Notes: generated by a model from the letters alone, not told the origin. A DNA stretch of 64,000 nucleotides from Raphanus sativus (GCF_000801105.2 NC_079516.1:10788001-10852000); one strand, 5' to 3'; numbered from the stretch's first letter, positions 37,201 to 49,434 are shown. Made by a program: numbers and translations.

Positions 37201-37796
37201 TCATCCTAACTAAATACCACACAGTCAGTATCTACTTGATGAAACAGAATATTTAAAAACAAAAAAAACTGAACAATGTCTTGAAGAAAACTATTTCCTT
37301 CACTAATAGTCTAATACTGAAAATTTTGTATCTAAAAAAGCACCTTTTTAATTAAAATAGTAAAGTTGGTGTAAAAAGTATCAATTTTTTCAAATCTACT
37401 ATACAAAAAAAGGTAAATATAGAGAAGAAAAGAGAACCGAAAAAACATACCAAGGTAAGAACGAACAACGTCCATGTAAGTGTAATTTCGTTTTCCGGTG
37501 ACAGGATCCGGCGCACGGTAGCAATCAGCGAGCATCGTGGAAGTGAAATAAGTGATAAAAGAGAAAATGACCAAAATCAAAGTCCCTGCGATCCAACCAA
37601 GCTGAGCTATCGCCCATGCCAACGACAAAACTCCGGAGCCTATAACCGCCGTGATAATATGCGCACTCGCAGTAAGCCACGTCCCTGTCCTCTTCTCTCG
37701 TCCATCATCATCAACGTTCTTTGTGGGATCAGACACGTCGTAGACGTCGCCGGATTCCGCCGCGGGGGGATCGCGTTCGGTGTTGAAACTCTTCAT
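34269..37796 (-). CDS. AAP1: Amino acid permease AAP1
   Basis: Six exons in phase: 37451..37796, 36226..36319, 35872..36086, 35499..35641, 34791..35018 and 34269..34697, giving 484 residues (Arabidopsis AAP1 has 485). The protein starts MKSFNTERDPPAAESGDVYD. It carries the AAAP-family N-terminal block TGTWLTASAHIITAVIGSGV and WAIAQLGWIAG, then NYPYMAVFGIIQIILSQIPN and RASLVGVSTTTFFYILCGCL. It ends KTYKPFRTIHE-stop. About eleven membrane helices are expected. The family imports neutral and acidic amino acids with protons at the plasma membrane. AAP1 acts in root uptake and seed loading in Arabidopsis. Intron 4 has a GC donor (CAG|GCAAGT). The frame is intact. The assignment to AAP1 rather than AAP6/AAP8 rests on N- and C-terminal identity. 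Confidence 0.93.
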
Positions 37797-38090
37797 GTTG
37801 AGAGAAGTGAGAGAGAGGGATGAGAAACAGAGAGCAAAGAGGTGGACAAAGAGAAAGAAGATAAGTAAACGGGTGTCAGAGAGAGTAAATGAAGGAGTCT
37901 GATTATAGTCAACAGATTTGTGTTTACATAATATCATTTTTATAGACATACAATATGTATGCGTATATATAACGTTATGCATATATAATATATTAGCATA
38001 TATGCCAACCAGACGTATACGTAAATACGTGTCCAATTTCAACTATTATTTTCTGTATAAATGTTTTTAATATTTTTAATATGGCTTGGG
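37797..38090 (-). promoter_or_regulatory. AAP1 5' leader and probable promoter
   Basis: A GA/CT-rich leader (gagagaagtgagagagaggg on the plus strand) lies directly upstream of the start codon. A TATA-like run (tatatataacg, about 37964) lies about 170 bp upstream. Placement is inferred. Confidence 0.4.
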
Positions 38091-39860
38091 ATGTGTGAGC
38101 CTTTGGCTAAACTCTGAGCCTACTTTTTGTGGTCATCTAGAAATTTCATATCCATAGCTCATACATAGCCAGAGGACGAAAAAAACAAGCCTCGGAAACT
38201 TAAGCTAACATAATATTAGGATTCTCTAGAGACAAAACCCTCACATAAGAAAACAGATAAAATTACAAAGATAATCCGCTAAAATCTCCAAATCAAACGA
38301 GTTTATAATCCAAACATAAATCAAAGCAAGCAGATTAAGCTTTAAGCAATAGATACGTTTGAAAAAAAAGATACAACTCAGCCAAGAACAAAAAAAAAAT
38401 CATTCACGTTTTATTCATAAGCAGATCCGAGAAATATCAAGATGTCCACAGCTAACCATCAGTAAAGTGATCCTCCATAGCAGACAAGATTTGAGAGCAA
38501 AATTCCAAAGCTTCATATCCGGCCAGACAGAGAAGCTTTGGAAAGACCAGAGACCTCGACCAGATCCGAATAAAAGTTTCTAGCTATAGGAGCAATTGAT
38601 CTCACTTAATATCAACGATGTACAAAAAGGAGAAGGTGATAGATCGAAAATAGAGGAAACCCGAACATGTCATCACTGTATCACGAGAGTGCATGCAAAG
38701 ACCTGATGATCATCAAAAAAGATCTAGGACGAGAAACGAAGATCAAAGCGTTGGCAGAAAATCAACCTGATGATCCAAGGATCCGGCGCTACAAGCAACA
38801 CGTCGAAGAATATCTGATCTGAGAAAACTAATCCTTAGAAAAGTTAGTTTCATCTTACAAGAGGAAGAAGATTCAAGGTTTGAGAACAGAAACTATATTC
38901 CAATTTTAATCTTGTTATTCTATGGGAGACAAAATTTTGTTTTTTTTTGTTTTTGTTTTGAATGAATGTTAAATTTTATTCATGCAAAAAACATATTTAC
39001 ATCAGGTGCAACTGTTTAAGAATCACAAAATTTTGTTTATGTATTAATGATGAACAAAAAAGTTTTTTTTTTGTAAAATGTTAAATTATTATACCAAGAT
39101 TTTCAATTTTTACAGAACAACTTAGAAACAAAGTAGCAGAATGCAGAAATTAATCTAAACAGAACATCTAATCAACAACCAACTGAACTAAAAGAAGATC
39201 CAATCCTGAAATTGAACTGCACTCCAACGGAGAAGCGAAGGTCCTTCAACGAGGAATGAGTGGAATGGCCTATACAGTTGCCGCGAGTTACCGGAGAGAA
39301 AGGCACCCTCAAACCTTGAAACACACGGCTTCTACAGCTTCCGTGTCGACCCCCACCACAACACCTGCGCAAAGAAACACAACTCGAACTAACAAGCTCA
39401 TCCTATATCCCTCTCCGGCAGCACGAAGCAGAGTCCATAACAGGCAATGCCGTCGTTCGAGAAGGAAAGCTAGAGATTGCTGCCACGAGCACTCCAACAC
39501 GGGACCGTATACATTCATTTAACCCGAAACCCATATAGAGTAAGGAGACTTGTTAGGCACATCCGCCTCCGGAGAGATGACCATCGAACTACCAAGAAGA
39601 CCGACAACCCAACTGAAGCCAGTACGCAAATGTTGGACCCAATTCTTCTTTACGCAGTCAAACCGCCGAGAAGATGACAAAAGGAGAGAGAAACGGAGCG
39701 TCGAGCGCCACACCGTCAAACCTTCTACGCCTTCGAGAATAAATCAAGAGCTCCACCGGCCAAAAACAAAAAATGTCGACCCGTCACTTTCTAATAGTTT
39801 TCATAATTTGCAAAAGAAAAAATGTCGACCCGTCACTTTTTGTCTAACAAAATGAGTAAT
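38091..39860. other. Repeat-like intergenic region, possible non-autonomous LINE derivative on the minus strand
   Basis: A T tract at about 38939-38960 followed by 'ttaaattttattcatgc' looks like a poly(A) tail and 3' UTR of a minus-strand non-LTR element. The GC-richer segment 39130-39780 could be its body. A segment beginning 'aaaatgtcgacccgtcactt' occurs twice (about 39770 and about 39819). No protein family is recognised in the open frames at 39256-39855. Confidence 0.35.
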
Positions 39861-40199
39861 GATTTAGCTTCTTTTTGAAAAAGATTAGTATAGTGAATTA
39901 TAAAATTAAAACAGTATCATTATTTTATTTTTCGTAATAATGAAATATATATATCAGTTTCAGTTAAAAGAGATTTTGAGTAATCGAGTGTAAGCAAAAT
40001 ATTTATAATTGTATTTTATTTTTCAACAATCTCAGATTTACAAAAGTTATAAAACTAACTTGTATTGTTTTAATCATATTCCCCAACTCCCTAAAATTCA
40101 TAAAAAATACTCCCAAATTGTCAAGTGTTCAATGTTAAACCATAACTGGCTATCATTAACTATTTTTAATTCAATTATAAAGGTCTTCGGTTTTTCTTT

Positions 40200-40543
40200 T
40201 GAGAAATTGTATAGGATAACCCTACAAATGTTTTTGTCACAACTATAGTCTCTAATGATTAAAATGACCAAAATATTTCATTAAAAAGTAAATTTACATT
40301 TATATTTATTGAGTTCGTTAATTTAAATTTTCGGGTTTAGAGTTAAGGGGTGAGGTTTTGGGTTTAGAGTTTAAATTGTATAAAACTAAAAATAAATTCT
40401 AAAAGTTTGAAAATAAAAAAAAAATTAAATATAGTTTCAAAATTATTTACGAATTTCAGAAATAAAATTTGAAGAAAAAAAAAGATTTTTTTATAAAAAG
40501 AATCAAATTTGTAAACATATAATTGGAAACTATAAATTTTTTA

Positions 40544-40582
<39 letters not shown>

Positions 40583-40712
40583 TTATATGTATTTATGTAC
40601 CTAGGTATATAGATCTATTGCCCTCTTAAATAGAACATTTTGGTCTTCTTTTTCGTGTATTATTTTTGTGATAAAAACATAAAAATAGTTCATTTGAGAG
40701 AATTGCTCTTTC
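40200..40712 (+). repeat. Dispersed repeat family A, copy 3
   Basis: Contains 'tttttgtcacaactata', 'aaaatgaccaaaat', 'gtttagagttaaggggtg' and ends 'catttgagagaattgctc', parallel to 19495-19812. It also carries an (ATT)n tract at 40541-40580. Confidence 0.6.
40541..40580. repeat. (ATT)n microsatellite
   Basis: Roughly a dozen ATT units. Confidence 0.9.
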
Positions 40713-41315
40713 TTTTCTTCTGATGTCTAGAAAGTAGAATTGGTTTTTTTAACAACTAGTAGAAGTAGAATTAGCTAAAATTTATGAAACTATGACGATA
40801 TAGAATAATAATTAACCGTGAACTCAAGCACAAACAATATAGATAGCTCAATTCTATAACTGGAATAGTTTAAATATTGTTTAGAACTTATCTTTTTCAA
40901 AGTATTTTGAATATAACTAACTACTCTCCATCAGACTACTCATGGCTAGCTGATAAAGAAATAAAAATAAAAGAAATAGCAGACAAAGATTTTTTGAAGT
41001 TTCAAGAGCTTCAGAAATATTATATGAATCTATCGATACTTCCTCAGACAACCACAATCCAGGAAAAATGTTCTGCCCAAATAGAAAAGATTACCAAGCA
41101 TCGATGTGATTATTCTCATAACTAAAACGAACCATAAATAATTTTCGACAATTAGACCCAAATTCAGGCCCATTTTAAAAACCAGGCGCGAGACTCTTAG
41201 ACCCGAGCGTGATATAAAAAGCACGAGTGTCTGGCGAATCCGTCACACGAGAGGATACGAATTAAAGCCTAATAACACCTTTCCACTTGCTCTCATCAGA
41301 TCTCGCCTCGCCGCC

Positions 41316-44300
41316 ATGGTCTGGTGTAACCACTGTGCGAAGAAAGTTGACGGATTTCGCCCAGAAGGCGGTGCTTTGTAAGTGTGTTTTCGATTTCCAG
41401 ATTTGAAGGTTTCTTCTAGTTCCGAGTTAGTTATGATAATGAGCTTCGTTTTCTTTAACAACTATTTTATGCGTAAAATTACCAAAGAAAATTAAAAAAA
41501 GATGCTGAAGTAAATACAACCGATAAAATAAAAAAACCGAAGAAGTTTCTTCTGAACCATCTTCAAATAGAATTTTCAATTTTATAATCGATGAGACAGA
41601 CTTTCTTTTAAGACTTCTTCTTTTTTGTTGTATCCAATATATTGATTCCCTCGAGAAAAAATAAAGATTGTATTGGACCTGCCAATTTTCAACTTAACAC
41701 TGTCAAACAACAAAAAAAAAACTAACTATTCCTCCATCGCGTAAAGGTATTAGAAAAAGTTAGTTAAATTGGGATGCAACCCAAATGATTATCTTGTTAT
41801 CGACCATGGCTCCATAAACAATTTGAAGGTTTCTAGTTAGTTATGATAATGAGCTACGTTTATGTTTATAACGTAGGGCATGTAATAAATGTGGGAGGAT
41901 ATTGGAAAACTTCAATTTTTCTGATGAAGTTACATTCATTAAGAATGCCGCTGGACAGGTACCCAAAAACCATCCCTGATTCTTTAGACCTAGAAAGAGA
42001 TTTTTTTGAGATTATTATAGTCAGATATGTTTTACTGACATTGTTATGGCCAGAAACTGTTTTTCTAATTGCTCATTTTTTTTTTTTGTGCGTGCTGCAG
42101 AGCCAAGCGTCAGGTAACATAGTGAGTAGTGTTCAGAGTGGGATTACAAGCTCACGTGAAAGGAGAAATAGAATAGGTAATGTCTTTTTTGTTTTTATCT
42201 TACCATTTGCATTGTGCTCATAGTTTTGAAAAGTCATTGCATAATTGTTAGATTCTTTACCATTGTGCCAAATTTTGATCCTTTTTTTTTTGGGTTGTGG
42301 GGGCATGCAGCTAGAGATGAGTTAATGAATTTGAGAGATGCCTTGCAAATGGGTGACGACAGTGATGTTGTGGTTAATATGGCTTTCCGATTATTTGGGG
42401 TCGGTTTTTTTTTTTACATATCTTCTTCTTTATGTCTCTTCTTGTCACCGTCTAACTTTTATTTAAATATATTTTCTCAAGGTGGCAGCTGACCGAAACT
42501 TCACCAAAGGACGCAGAAGTGAACTAGTACTCTCTTCCTGTCTCTACTTGGCTTGCAGGTTGCTTTGGGAATCTTTTTGTAATCCTCTTTTCTCTCTCCT
42601 AATAATCACTTATGTTTCGATTATTCACCAAAACTTTTTTCCGTTTCTTCTGTAGGAAAAGGGGTTTAGCCTTTCTTCTTATTGATTTTTCGAGCTACCT
42701 TCGAGTTTCCGTGTAAGTTGTTGAGGAACTGTTTTCATTCCCTTAATTACCTGTTTAGTCTACTGCAGAGTCGACTAAGGGTTTCATTTGTCTATAGTTA
42801 CGAGTTAGGTTCTGTCTACTTGCAACTCTGTGAACTGCTCTTCTTGGTGCAAAACGACAACTATGAGGAGCTTGTTGATCCTTCTATCTTCATTGAACGA
42901 TTCACAAAAAGTAATTATGTCTTCTATTATTTTATTATTACTTTGGTATGAACATCAGTCAAATACAAAACAACAGTTGTATCAAATTCTTGTTTCATCA
43001 TATACACACACACACACTTGCAGGCTTATTGAAAGGTGCACATGACTTTCAAAAAACAACAGAGTTCATGGGAACGACTAAAAACATTATAGCTAGTATG
43101 AAGAGAGATTGGATGCAGGTGTGACTCGACTCCTCCTCTTTTTTTTTTTTAATTTATTGTTTACCTTAACTACATGTTATTTCTCTGGCTTGTGTTAATT
43201 GTTGACATTCTAATGGGGCTGCCTTGCAGACTGGCCGGAAACCAAGTGGAATATGTGGAGCAGCAATGTACATAGCTGCCCTTTCTCATGGTATCACGTG
43301 CTCGACGACAGATATTGTAAGAATCTGATTTAACTAGCGAATATTTGTTATAAGATTAATAGAGCTATAGCAATGATGTTTAATTCGAATTCTGATGTGT
43401 GTTTCTCAGGCACACATTGTGCATATGTGTGGAGCAACAATAACCAAAAGATTGAATGAGTTTGCTAATACCGAGGCTGCAACTTTAACTGTGAGTTTTT
43501 TCATTTATTTCGCTAATTAGATGTTGTCATTATGCAATTTTTTTCCGCTCATATTTTACTTGTTGATTTTTTTTTTTTCAATTGTTGTACATGCTTGGCA
43601 TAGGTTGAGGAGCTCAAAAAAAGCGAAAAAAGTATATTGCTTGAAAAAACTTTTACGCCAAGACCAAATTCCGCCAAGGAAGTAGTGAACTGTAAACATA
43701 AGGATTCAAAAAGTTTTGGTTATGGATTATGCAAGGACTGTCACGAAAAGGTAAAGTCTCCTTCCATTTTCTTTTAAGCATATGCAACTGGTGACAAATG
43801 GCTCCTGAGAGCTGACAATCAGATGCTTTTCTTTTCCAAATTTTTTTTCCGCGGCAGCTCATGGAAGTTTCTGGTGGAGTTGTTGGTGGGTCGGATCCTC
43901 CTGCTTTCCAGCGAGCAGAGAAAGAGAGAATGGAAAAAGCAGCTAGAGAAGAAAACGAGGGAGGAGGCATTGGTATATAGCTTAAACAACTATCGAAAAT
44001 AGATTAATTGTTTGAGAGGTCTTGAGAATTTTGTGTTGCTGTGTCTGTCTCCCTCAGAGAGAATTGAAGAAGAACCATATTGGAATGCTGAAGCTTCGGA
44101 TGAATCAGACAATCTTTCTGACCTCGATGGTGACCCTGTGGTGGGTGGGCAATGGTTTTGCTTCCTTTTGTGTTGGTATTAGATTCTAAGTAGAATGTTT
44201 TTAACCTCTGAAGAAATTGAAAAACTTCTCTTCAGTCTATTTTCCTTGCAACAGTTTTCACTTCACATTTGATTTGATGGTTGGTCACAGGTGGATGGCT

Positions 44301-45236
44301 GTATTCTTGACGAGGACGAAAAGGTAGCCATGAAGAAATCATGGGAGTTTCTTAACAGAGACTGGCTTAAGGTGATAGAGGATATAATCATTTATTCTTC
44401 TCTTTATATTTCCTTCTAAATTATTTAGAATCTTACCAAATTTTTTAATAGGAGCAAGCAGATAAGGAAGCAGCTCTCAAGACTGCTAGTGAAGCTTTCA
44501 ACGCGAGCAATGCTAATTGCCCTGAATACGCAAGAAATCTTGTTGAAGCTTCTAAAGCATCTGTGACTAATTCTAGAAAGGTGACTAACTTTGCAGTAGT
44601 AGTAGTGTGTTTTATGCATGCAAATGCTTTATAGTATCAAAGTACAAATAATGATACTTTACGAATAATAATATGCACAATGACCACTAATGACCCCAAA
44701 TATGGTTTATCGGTTAAACTCTTGTTCTCTATTCTTTTAGGAAAAGCGGCAAAAACGTGCAGAGGAAGCAAAGAACGCGCCTCCCGCATCCACACCTTTG
44801 GAAGCTGTTACCAGAGCGCTTGGTAGAAAGGTGGTAACAAAATATATAGCTTTTGAAGAAAAAGAACGTTTGGAATTTTCTCGTGTTTCTGATTTTGAGT
44901 CTCCAACTCTTAATTACAGAATATCAGTTTCAACTACGATCTTTTGGAAGAGCTCTTAGATACTTCCGTAAGTTTTATTATTATCTTCTCTTCTTGTTTC
45001 TTTAGTTCCCATCACTTTCAGGTTTATACAATTTTTTCTTGTTTCAGTCAGGTGAGAAGTCCCACAAGAAATCAAGAACCGAAACAGTTATAGAGAAGAA
45101 GGAGAAGGAAGTTGAAATTGAAGAGGAGGAGGAAGAAGAAGATGAAGAACAACCATACGAAATGAACACAGATGAGAAATTCTATGAAGACCAAGTGGAA
45201 GAGGAAGAGGATGGTTATGATTTTGGATTGTATTAA
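41316..45236 (+). CDS. BRF1-like TFIIB-family factor (cyclin-fold, TBP-binding; RNA polymerase III initiation)
   Basis: Eighteen exons in phase encode 566 residues: 41316..41377, 41877..41958, 42101..42176, 42311..42399, 42482..42558, 42656..42712, 42798..42910, 43024..43118, 43230..43316, 43410..43490, 43604..43750, 43858..43972, 44058..44140, 44291..44371, 44452..44580, 44741..44830, 44920..44967 and 45048..45236. A zinc ribbon (CNHC at residues 4-7, CNKC at 23-26) precedes two cyclin folds (FTKGRRSELVLSSCLYLACR and RKPSGICGAAMYIAALSHGI). The BRF1 TBP-binding region follows (NRDWLKEQADKEAALKTASE). An acidic E-rich tail ends YDFGLY-stop. It matches the Arabidopsis At2g45100/At3g09360 'Cyclin/Brf1-like' proteins. 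BRF1 is a TFIIIB subunit that recruits Pol III to tRNA and 5S genes. The frame is intact. Exon 13 could alternatively end one codon earlier. Confidence 0.92.
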
Positions 45237-46480
45237 TATATTATCTAACTATATTATACTAGGGGCGGAGCCCCGCGCAAGTGCGGGGATGTTAAAAATA
45301 CATATTTGTTGTAGTTGAAAATATTATAAGAGATGGAGTCAAGTATTTTGATTAGTATAGTCTTAAAAAGAAGAGAAGAGATGTTCAAATTCATATTAAT
45401 GCACTTAGTATAATGCTTGATATTCTATTTAACTGGAAGTGCAAATAAAGATAGAGAATTGCATGATTACTGGTGGAGTTGGATGAAGATAGAGAACTGC
45501 ATGGTTGTCGGTGGAGTTGGCCAATGAGTTTAGTCGCAATATGGGACTCCGCATCCCTCCAGCTATCCCTGTAAAATATTCTTGACAAGCTGGGTCTTGA
45601 AAAGATTTTTGGTCTTAGAGTGGTTCCTGGTTTTGACAAGAACAAATAATTAAAAAAAAAACAAAAAGGAAATTGTCGTTCTAGATCCTTTTCTTAACAC
45701 TATGTTATGCTTCAAAACTTCTTTTTTTTTAATGTGTGATCTCTTCTTAATAGTTTGTTTTGTCTCAAAAGTTATAAAGTCGGTTGTTTCGAATTAGAGG
45801 AAGAGGTTGTTAGGTTGTTCAAAAAAAAAAGAGGAAGAGGTTGTTATTGAGTCGTTGTTTTCCCGCAAAAATAGATCGCTGTGTCTGGTCTATGTTAATT
45901 ATGATTTAAATAAAAGATTAATACATCTGAAAACATGGTTATTTGAAAGCAAGCAAGAACGCATTAGGTGTGAAAATAGTTTCTTACAAAGGAATCAAAT
46001 GAAATATAATGTAATAGATCTTTTTATCGAGCAACTTAAAATTATTGCAGAAACCTCCTTTTCGAGTTTGAGGATAGCCATGAAAGCTTCTTGAAGTACA
46101 TCAACTTTACCTATGGGCCTGTTTTACACCATTCACATCAAATTTTCATTAAAACAGAAGTAAAAAATAATAATTTATCTCTTACTTTACAACAATTGTG
46201 ACATTGTGATTGACACATTGGTTGCAGTGAGAGATGAGGGAGATCTGTCTAATTTTTTGCTGCAGCAGAGTGCAAGAGACATAGTACAAACCATTTTGTC
46301 TCAAGATATAGTTTTGGCTCACCATCCAAGCCCTCTATATAGCTGAAAATTTCCGAGCAATCCGAACCTTGCAAATAAAATAAGCTTCTTATGTGTTCAC
46401 CAAGAGAAAAGATGCAGCATTTAGTATTCTAATTTAAAGATGAAACAGATTTAAACTTTGTTGGAAGCCTATTAAATACC

Positions 46481-46560
46481 TGCTTGTCAGAGTTGGAGAG
46501 GAAGTTGTTGAGATCTCCAATCAGGAGGAGTAGAGATTCCCATGAATTCACTCTGCTCTT
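46481..46560 (-). pseudogene. LINE endonuclease fragment inside the Helitron
   Basis: The minus frame reads WESLLLLIGDLNNFLSNSDK, matching the LLIGDFN-ELLSNxEK block of plant LINE endonucleases. It is a short isolated piece. Confidence 0.5.
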
Positions 46561-46751
46561 TCATGCCTTTTTTTCCTCTCTCAGATCTGAGTTGGCAGAT
46601 ATATGACCTTTAGCTCTTGAAATCATGCAGCAACAGCTTTATTAACCTTCAGCTGAATGAAGAATAAAGCATCCAACATCCAAGTAAGTTGAACCACAAA
46701 GTAAATCAATCATGAAAGGAGATGAAGTTTATATACTGAACTTACATTGGC

Positions 46752-47289
46752 GGCCTGAGTAGCATCCTTTTTTGCGTCCACGACCTCCTTTCTTCTCAGG
46801 CTCGGCTTTTAGAGTCTCACCTTCTATCCCATTCTACCAAAGCACACTAACTCAATTAAGAAAAATCATGTTCTTTAACCAACAAAAAGGCAAAAAGAAG
46901 ATTTGCTTTTGTGATATCCTCCATTTTCTCAAAAATAAACTCAGAGTAGAGTTGGGTCTGAGTCAAGAGCTCATCCAGTTTAGTAAACTGGGTATCATTC
47001 AGATCAGGAGCTTCACCAGACGCAGCACAATTGGCTCTCTCCTCATCATCCCGAAGTTTGGCTAGAAGTATCTCTTTCTCTAGAAGAATCTCCTCACAGT
47101 ATTCCTTCAAGAGTCAGAAACAGGGTTCAAATCAGGTAATGAAAATTAATACCCATCAAAGAAAACGCTGAAACTCAAAACAATCAAGAAAACGTGAAAT
47201 CCAGAACAAACCTCTTCAGTGAGAACGAAAGTCGTTGAATCCGCAGAAATATCTTTATCCGTTTTTTTGTCGCTGCTATTATAGAATCC
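46752..47289 (-). pseudogene. DDM1: Captured 5' exons of DDM1 (SWI2/SNF2 chromatin remodeller)
   Basis: Three exon-like blocks with splice-like borders appear. Block A (47212-47289) reads SSDKKTDKDISADSTTFVLT. Block B (about 46900-47104) reads EYCEEILLEKEILLAK, then KLRDDEERANCAASGEAPDL and NDTQFTKLDELLTQTQLYSE. Block C (about 46752-46833) reads NGIEGETLKAEPEKKGGRGR. They align in order with residues of the Arabidopsis DDM1 N-terminal region (TEKDASGDSPTSVL, LREDEEKANN, NETQFTKLDELLTQTQLYSE, NGIESESQKAEPEKTGRGR). The ATPase domain is absent. Introns are retained, so the capture was of genomic DNA. No complete protein can be made. Confidence 0.8.
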
Positions 47290-47990
47290 CTAAGAATCAA
47301 AAATGAAAAGCAAGAAAAAAAATCAAAAGAGATATCGATTCTTTCAAAGCAGGAACCTAAACCCCTCCCCCCTGGTTCTCAATGTCCATCGTAATCTCAA
47401 CCTGCTTATATTTACAGATTTGAGATGAAGGAAACTGAGGAGTCACCATGGAAACTGGATTCAATGTGAATAACAGATATGGAAAATTAAAATAAATACA
47501 CTGAACCACCAGGAAGGTCAAGAGATAGCGACATAGGATGCAAAGAGATGAGATTAGGAGACATCGAGGTTGAGTTCTTGAAGCAGGATAACAGGGAAGC
47601 CCTAAGGGGGTAACTCTTTAAACGCAGAGTTTTATTAATTTATCAGACCAAACACTAAAGACATAAATCAGACAAACACATAAACCAGTCTACCGACTAA
47701 AGAAAACCGAAGCGGGTCCCACTATTATTAAAAAATATCCGACGTGGACACTCTCATAAGAGAGAAAAGTGCCCATTATATATATGATTTTTATTCATTT
47801 TTGTTTTGCCGGACTGGTTAAACAAATTTATGTGCATCAGTGTATTAGAACAGAGTTATTGAAGTTAGTAACTTAACTCTTACAACAAAATCAATAGCTT
47901 TTTTAACTAGAAAACAAATTACAAAGTGGATTTATTGTTTTTCTTGTTAAAATCAATTCTTGCCTTACTCCACCCGTAAAACCTTTAAAA

Positions 47991-48765
47991 CAGTGTTTTT
48001 AAAACCGGACCGGCGAGCGAACCGGAAATATTTTGGGTCACGGGTCAATGTGGTTCGACCGGATTTGATACTAAACTGAATTTAATAATGTTTTGTATAT
48101 AATATACATATTTTAACAAATAAATTTAGAAAATAGCAAATTGAAATGTAATAAAAGTAATAAAATAATCTAATCGTTGAAATCTATATCAATAGAAAAA
48201 AATACATTTAAAGTTTACTGTCCAAGTTTTTATCACTACAAATCTTTATCATTTTTTTAAAAAATTATATACATATTGTGACGGTTATTGATTTTCTATG
48301 TTTGAATTTGATGGAAATGGAATTTTTTGATCATTCTCTTCCATTGCTTAGTACACTGCAAAAGTTTTGTATAGAACATCAAAGACACAAACGTAAGTTT
48401 TCAATTATTAATTTCACCCATAAAAACAATACCTTGAAAAGTATAAAATACCTTGTGAAACATCACAAACTTAAAAAGAAAAAGAATGTCAAAAACAGAA
48501 ATACCTTGAGTTGTAGTTTAGCACAAACCTTATTTTTGATTTTGAAAAAAAAAATTATTTTATTAACAAAAAATTTTGTTTTCTATACGAACCAGGGTTT
48601 AACCGGTTCGTTGGGTCACCGGTTTCCAGATTTTTAACGGTTCAATATGGGTTTTTAACAGGTTTAACTTTGATTAGGTTTTAGTATTAACCCAACCCGG
48701 CTTGGTGTCCGGTTCGCGGTTGAACCCGGTCCGACCGCCGGTTCGGTCCAGGTTTAAAAACACTG
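47991..48765. mobile_element. TIR element with hAT-like termini (CAGTGTTTTTAAA)
   Basis: The left end CAGTGTTTTTAAAACCGGAC and the inverted right end CAGTGTTTTTAAACCTGGAC are inverted repeats. They are followed on both sides by further 'ccggttcgg'-type GC-rich subterminal repeats. The 775-bp AT-rich interior has no transposase. No clear 8-bp target duplication was found, so the class is tentative. Confidence 0.65.
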
Positions 48766-49434
48766 ACATTTACTTATCTATTGTTTCAGGTTTGGAGATG
48801 GTATTAAACTTGTAGCCTCAATATTAGCAAACTTATTCAATATTTTGATTTTTGTTGCTTCATATATATGCACTATTTTTGCCAGAAAAATATTTTGTTA
48901 GGGAGGTGTGAGAGTGAACTTTCAGTTACCACATAGGTATGTTATTGTTGTAATTTAGCCGAGCCAGCAAAAAGTGAGTCACTAGAATCTCATATACTTG
49001 ATGAAGGTGAATTACTTTTAGAGAATTATTCGATAGTAAGAAATCTATGTTAGAGAATTTTCTCTTTTTCACTAGGATCTCATATTATTGTTTTTGATTT
49101 GTATATGATTTTTTTATCTTTTTTATTTGTAGATGAATGAGATGATTAATATTCTTAAATTGTTTAGCATTTATACTGCTCCTTTGTTTTAATAGTATTG
49201 ATTAATCAAGATATTTCTTTTCTTTATAACTTCTTATTTTATTTGGATTTTTTGAGTTTTTTTAAATAACTTCTTATACATTCATATGGTTCTTCTATGT
49301 CCGGATCATTTGCACGCACACATACTTTCTTAACTTTTTCTTCATAAAAAAACAAAGAAAATGTTTTAAGCATAGATTTGATAAGAGTCACAAGTCTAAT
49401 AGAAAAATAACAAATAAATAAAAAGTTGCCGTGG
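48766..49434. other. Intergenic DNA upstream of HEMA1
   Basis: AT-rich. No gene or recognisable element is seen. Confidence 0.5.

Larger units (their letters stand above)
39861..41315. other. Intergenic DNA and BRF promoter region
   Basis: AT-rich with one family-A repeat and an ATT microsatellite. The last ~150 bp contain the leader of the BRF-like gene. No gene is seen in 39861-41200. Confidence 0.5.
45259..47787 (-). mobile_element. Helitron carrying a DDM1 gene fragment
   Basis: On the minus strand the element starts TCATATATATAATGGGCAC (47787 leftward), preceded by A. It ends with the hairpin CCCCGC-ACTTGC-GCGGGG (45271-45288), then CTCCGCCCCTAG, followed by T. This fits Helitron insertion between A and T with no target duplication. 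At 2.5 kb with no Rep/helicase it is non-autonomous. Inside, from its 5' end, are DDM1 exon fragments, a LINE endonuclease fragment and unidentified sequence. The 3' terminus lies 22 bp after the BRF-like stop codon. Confidence 0.8.

Noticed and set aside
39256..39855. Overlapping open frames on both strands near 39.5 kb
   Set aside because: Low-complexity basic or Ser/Thr-rich products with no recognised domain; more likely part of a repeat-derived GC-richer block.
45391..45645. 84-codon minus frame in the Helitron
   Set aside because: No recognisable domain; probably non-coding Helitron sequence or a further captured scrap that I cannot identify.
47991..48765. hAT element with 8-bp TSD
   Set aside because: TIRs are clear, but the flanking octamers (ctttaaaa and acatttac) do not match, so the hAT assignment is kept tentative.
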